A DNA stretch of 64,000 bases from an uncultured Clostridia bacterium (GTDB lineage Bacteria; Bacillota; Clostridia; Christensenellales; UBA1242): positions 16,377 to 80,376 of the forward strand of contig CANQWK010000005.1 of the NCBI GenBank assembly GCA_947627545.1. Reading direction: 5' to 3'. Made by a program: the position numbers and the translations under genes. Under the pieces are notes generated by a model. The model did not search any database. It was not told the DNA's origin and was given only the letters and a program-made list of their open reading frames with translations. Within the stretch, counting starts at the first letter, position 1, and each line of letters opens with the position of its first letter. Positions 63,943 through 64,000 of the stretch are shown piece by piece.

Positions 63943-64000
63943 GGTGATTAAGCCCTCGACCTATTAGTATCAGTCCGCTGAATGCATTACTGCACTTACA
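63943..64000 (-). rRNA. 23S ribosomal RNA, 3' end only
   Basis: The minus strand ends in GACTGATACTAATAGGTCG followed by AGGGCTTAATCACC, the conserved 3' terminus of bacterial 23S rRNA. The gene continues beyond the window. The 108-bp spacer to the 5S gene contains no tRNA. Confidence 0.9.

Overview
The window comes from a very AT-rich Bacillota chromosome, most likely an uncultivated clostridial lineage. The evidence is the sporulation pair YqfC/YqfD next to YbeY, a ctsR-mcsA-mcsB-clpC heat-shock operon with a CtsR box, a YmxH-type PRC-barrel protein, WhiA, RicT, DUF3343 and an order of housekeeping genes typical of this phylum. TGA is used as a stop (for example at 26142 and 47112), so the Mollicutes genetic code is excluded. 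No IS element, integrase, CRISPR array or tRNA gene was seen.

Layout. 0-5 kb (minus strand): partial ybeY, yqfD, yqfC, an ABC-F ATPase, a PAP2 phosphatase, a 49-residue basic protein and nrdR. 5.2-6.4 kb: a divergent XRE-repressor locus with three operator-like repeats, a repressor remnant and ymxH. 6.5-10.9 kb: a type IIA topoisomerase B-A operon. 11.2-24 kb: one giant (about 4260-residue) surface protein built from a Gly-rich beta-helix, InlB-type repeats and about 20 MBG-type repeats. 24.2-27.6 kb: a ligase of the D-Ala-D-Ala family diverging from an alpha/beta hydrolase and a membrane-anchored MurF-like ligase. 27.6-30.3 kb: pdp-tsaE-tsaB/rimI. 31.3-35.8 kb: cysteine desulfurase, DUF3343, nth, obgE, a GNAT and yhbY. 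35.8-39.3 kb: unknown genes, a subtilase and a degenerate ABC ATPase. 39.4-44.1 kb: the clpC operon. 44.3-53.6 kb: uvrC, a putative solute-binding protein, murB, and PHP-whiA-dnaE. 53.6-56.9 kb: DUF378, DUF362 ferredoxin, greA and membrane proteins. 57-61.3 kb: holB-ricT-trmN6-(unknown)-rsmI. 61.3-63.5 kb: four unrecognised genes. From 63.7 kb: the 3' end of an rRNA operon (5S and partial 23S, minus strand).

The most notable signals are regulatory. First, seven genes share one promoter-start layout: a -35 box, a 17-bp spacer, a -10 box, exactly 6 nt, then ATG, with no Shine-Dalgarno. This predicts leaderless mRNAs. Second, ahead of trmN6 there is a duplicated copy of the gene's own N-terminus, ending in a stop codon. 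It is followed by an 11-nt anti-repeat that can pair either with the upstream copy or with the copy inside the gene, which resembles a translational switch. Third, McsB has lost essentially all recognisable arginine-kinase active-site motifs while its operon and CtsR box are intact. Fourth, a complete ABC-type ATPase has lost its Walker residues.
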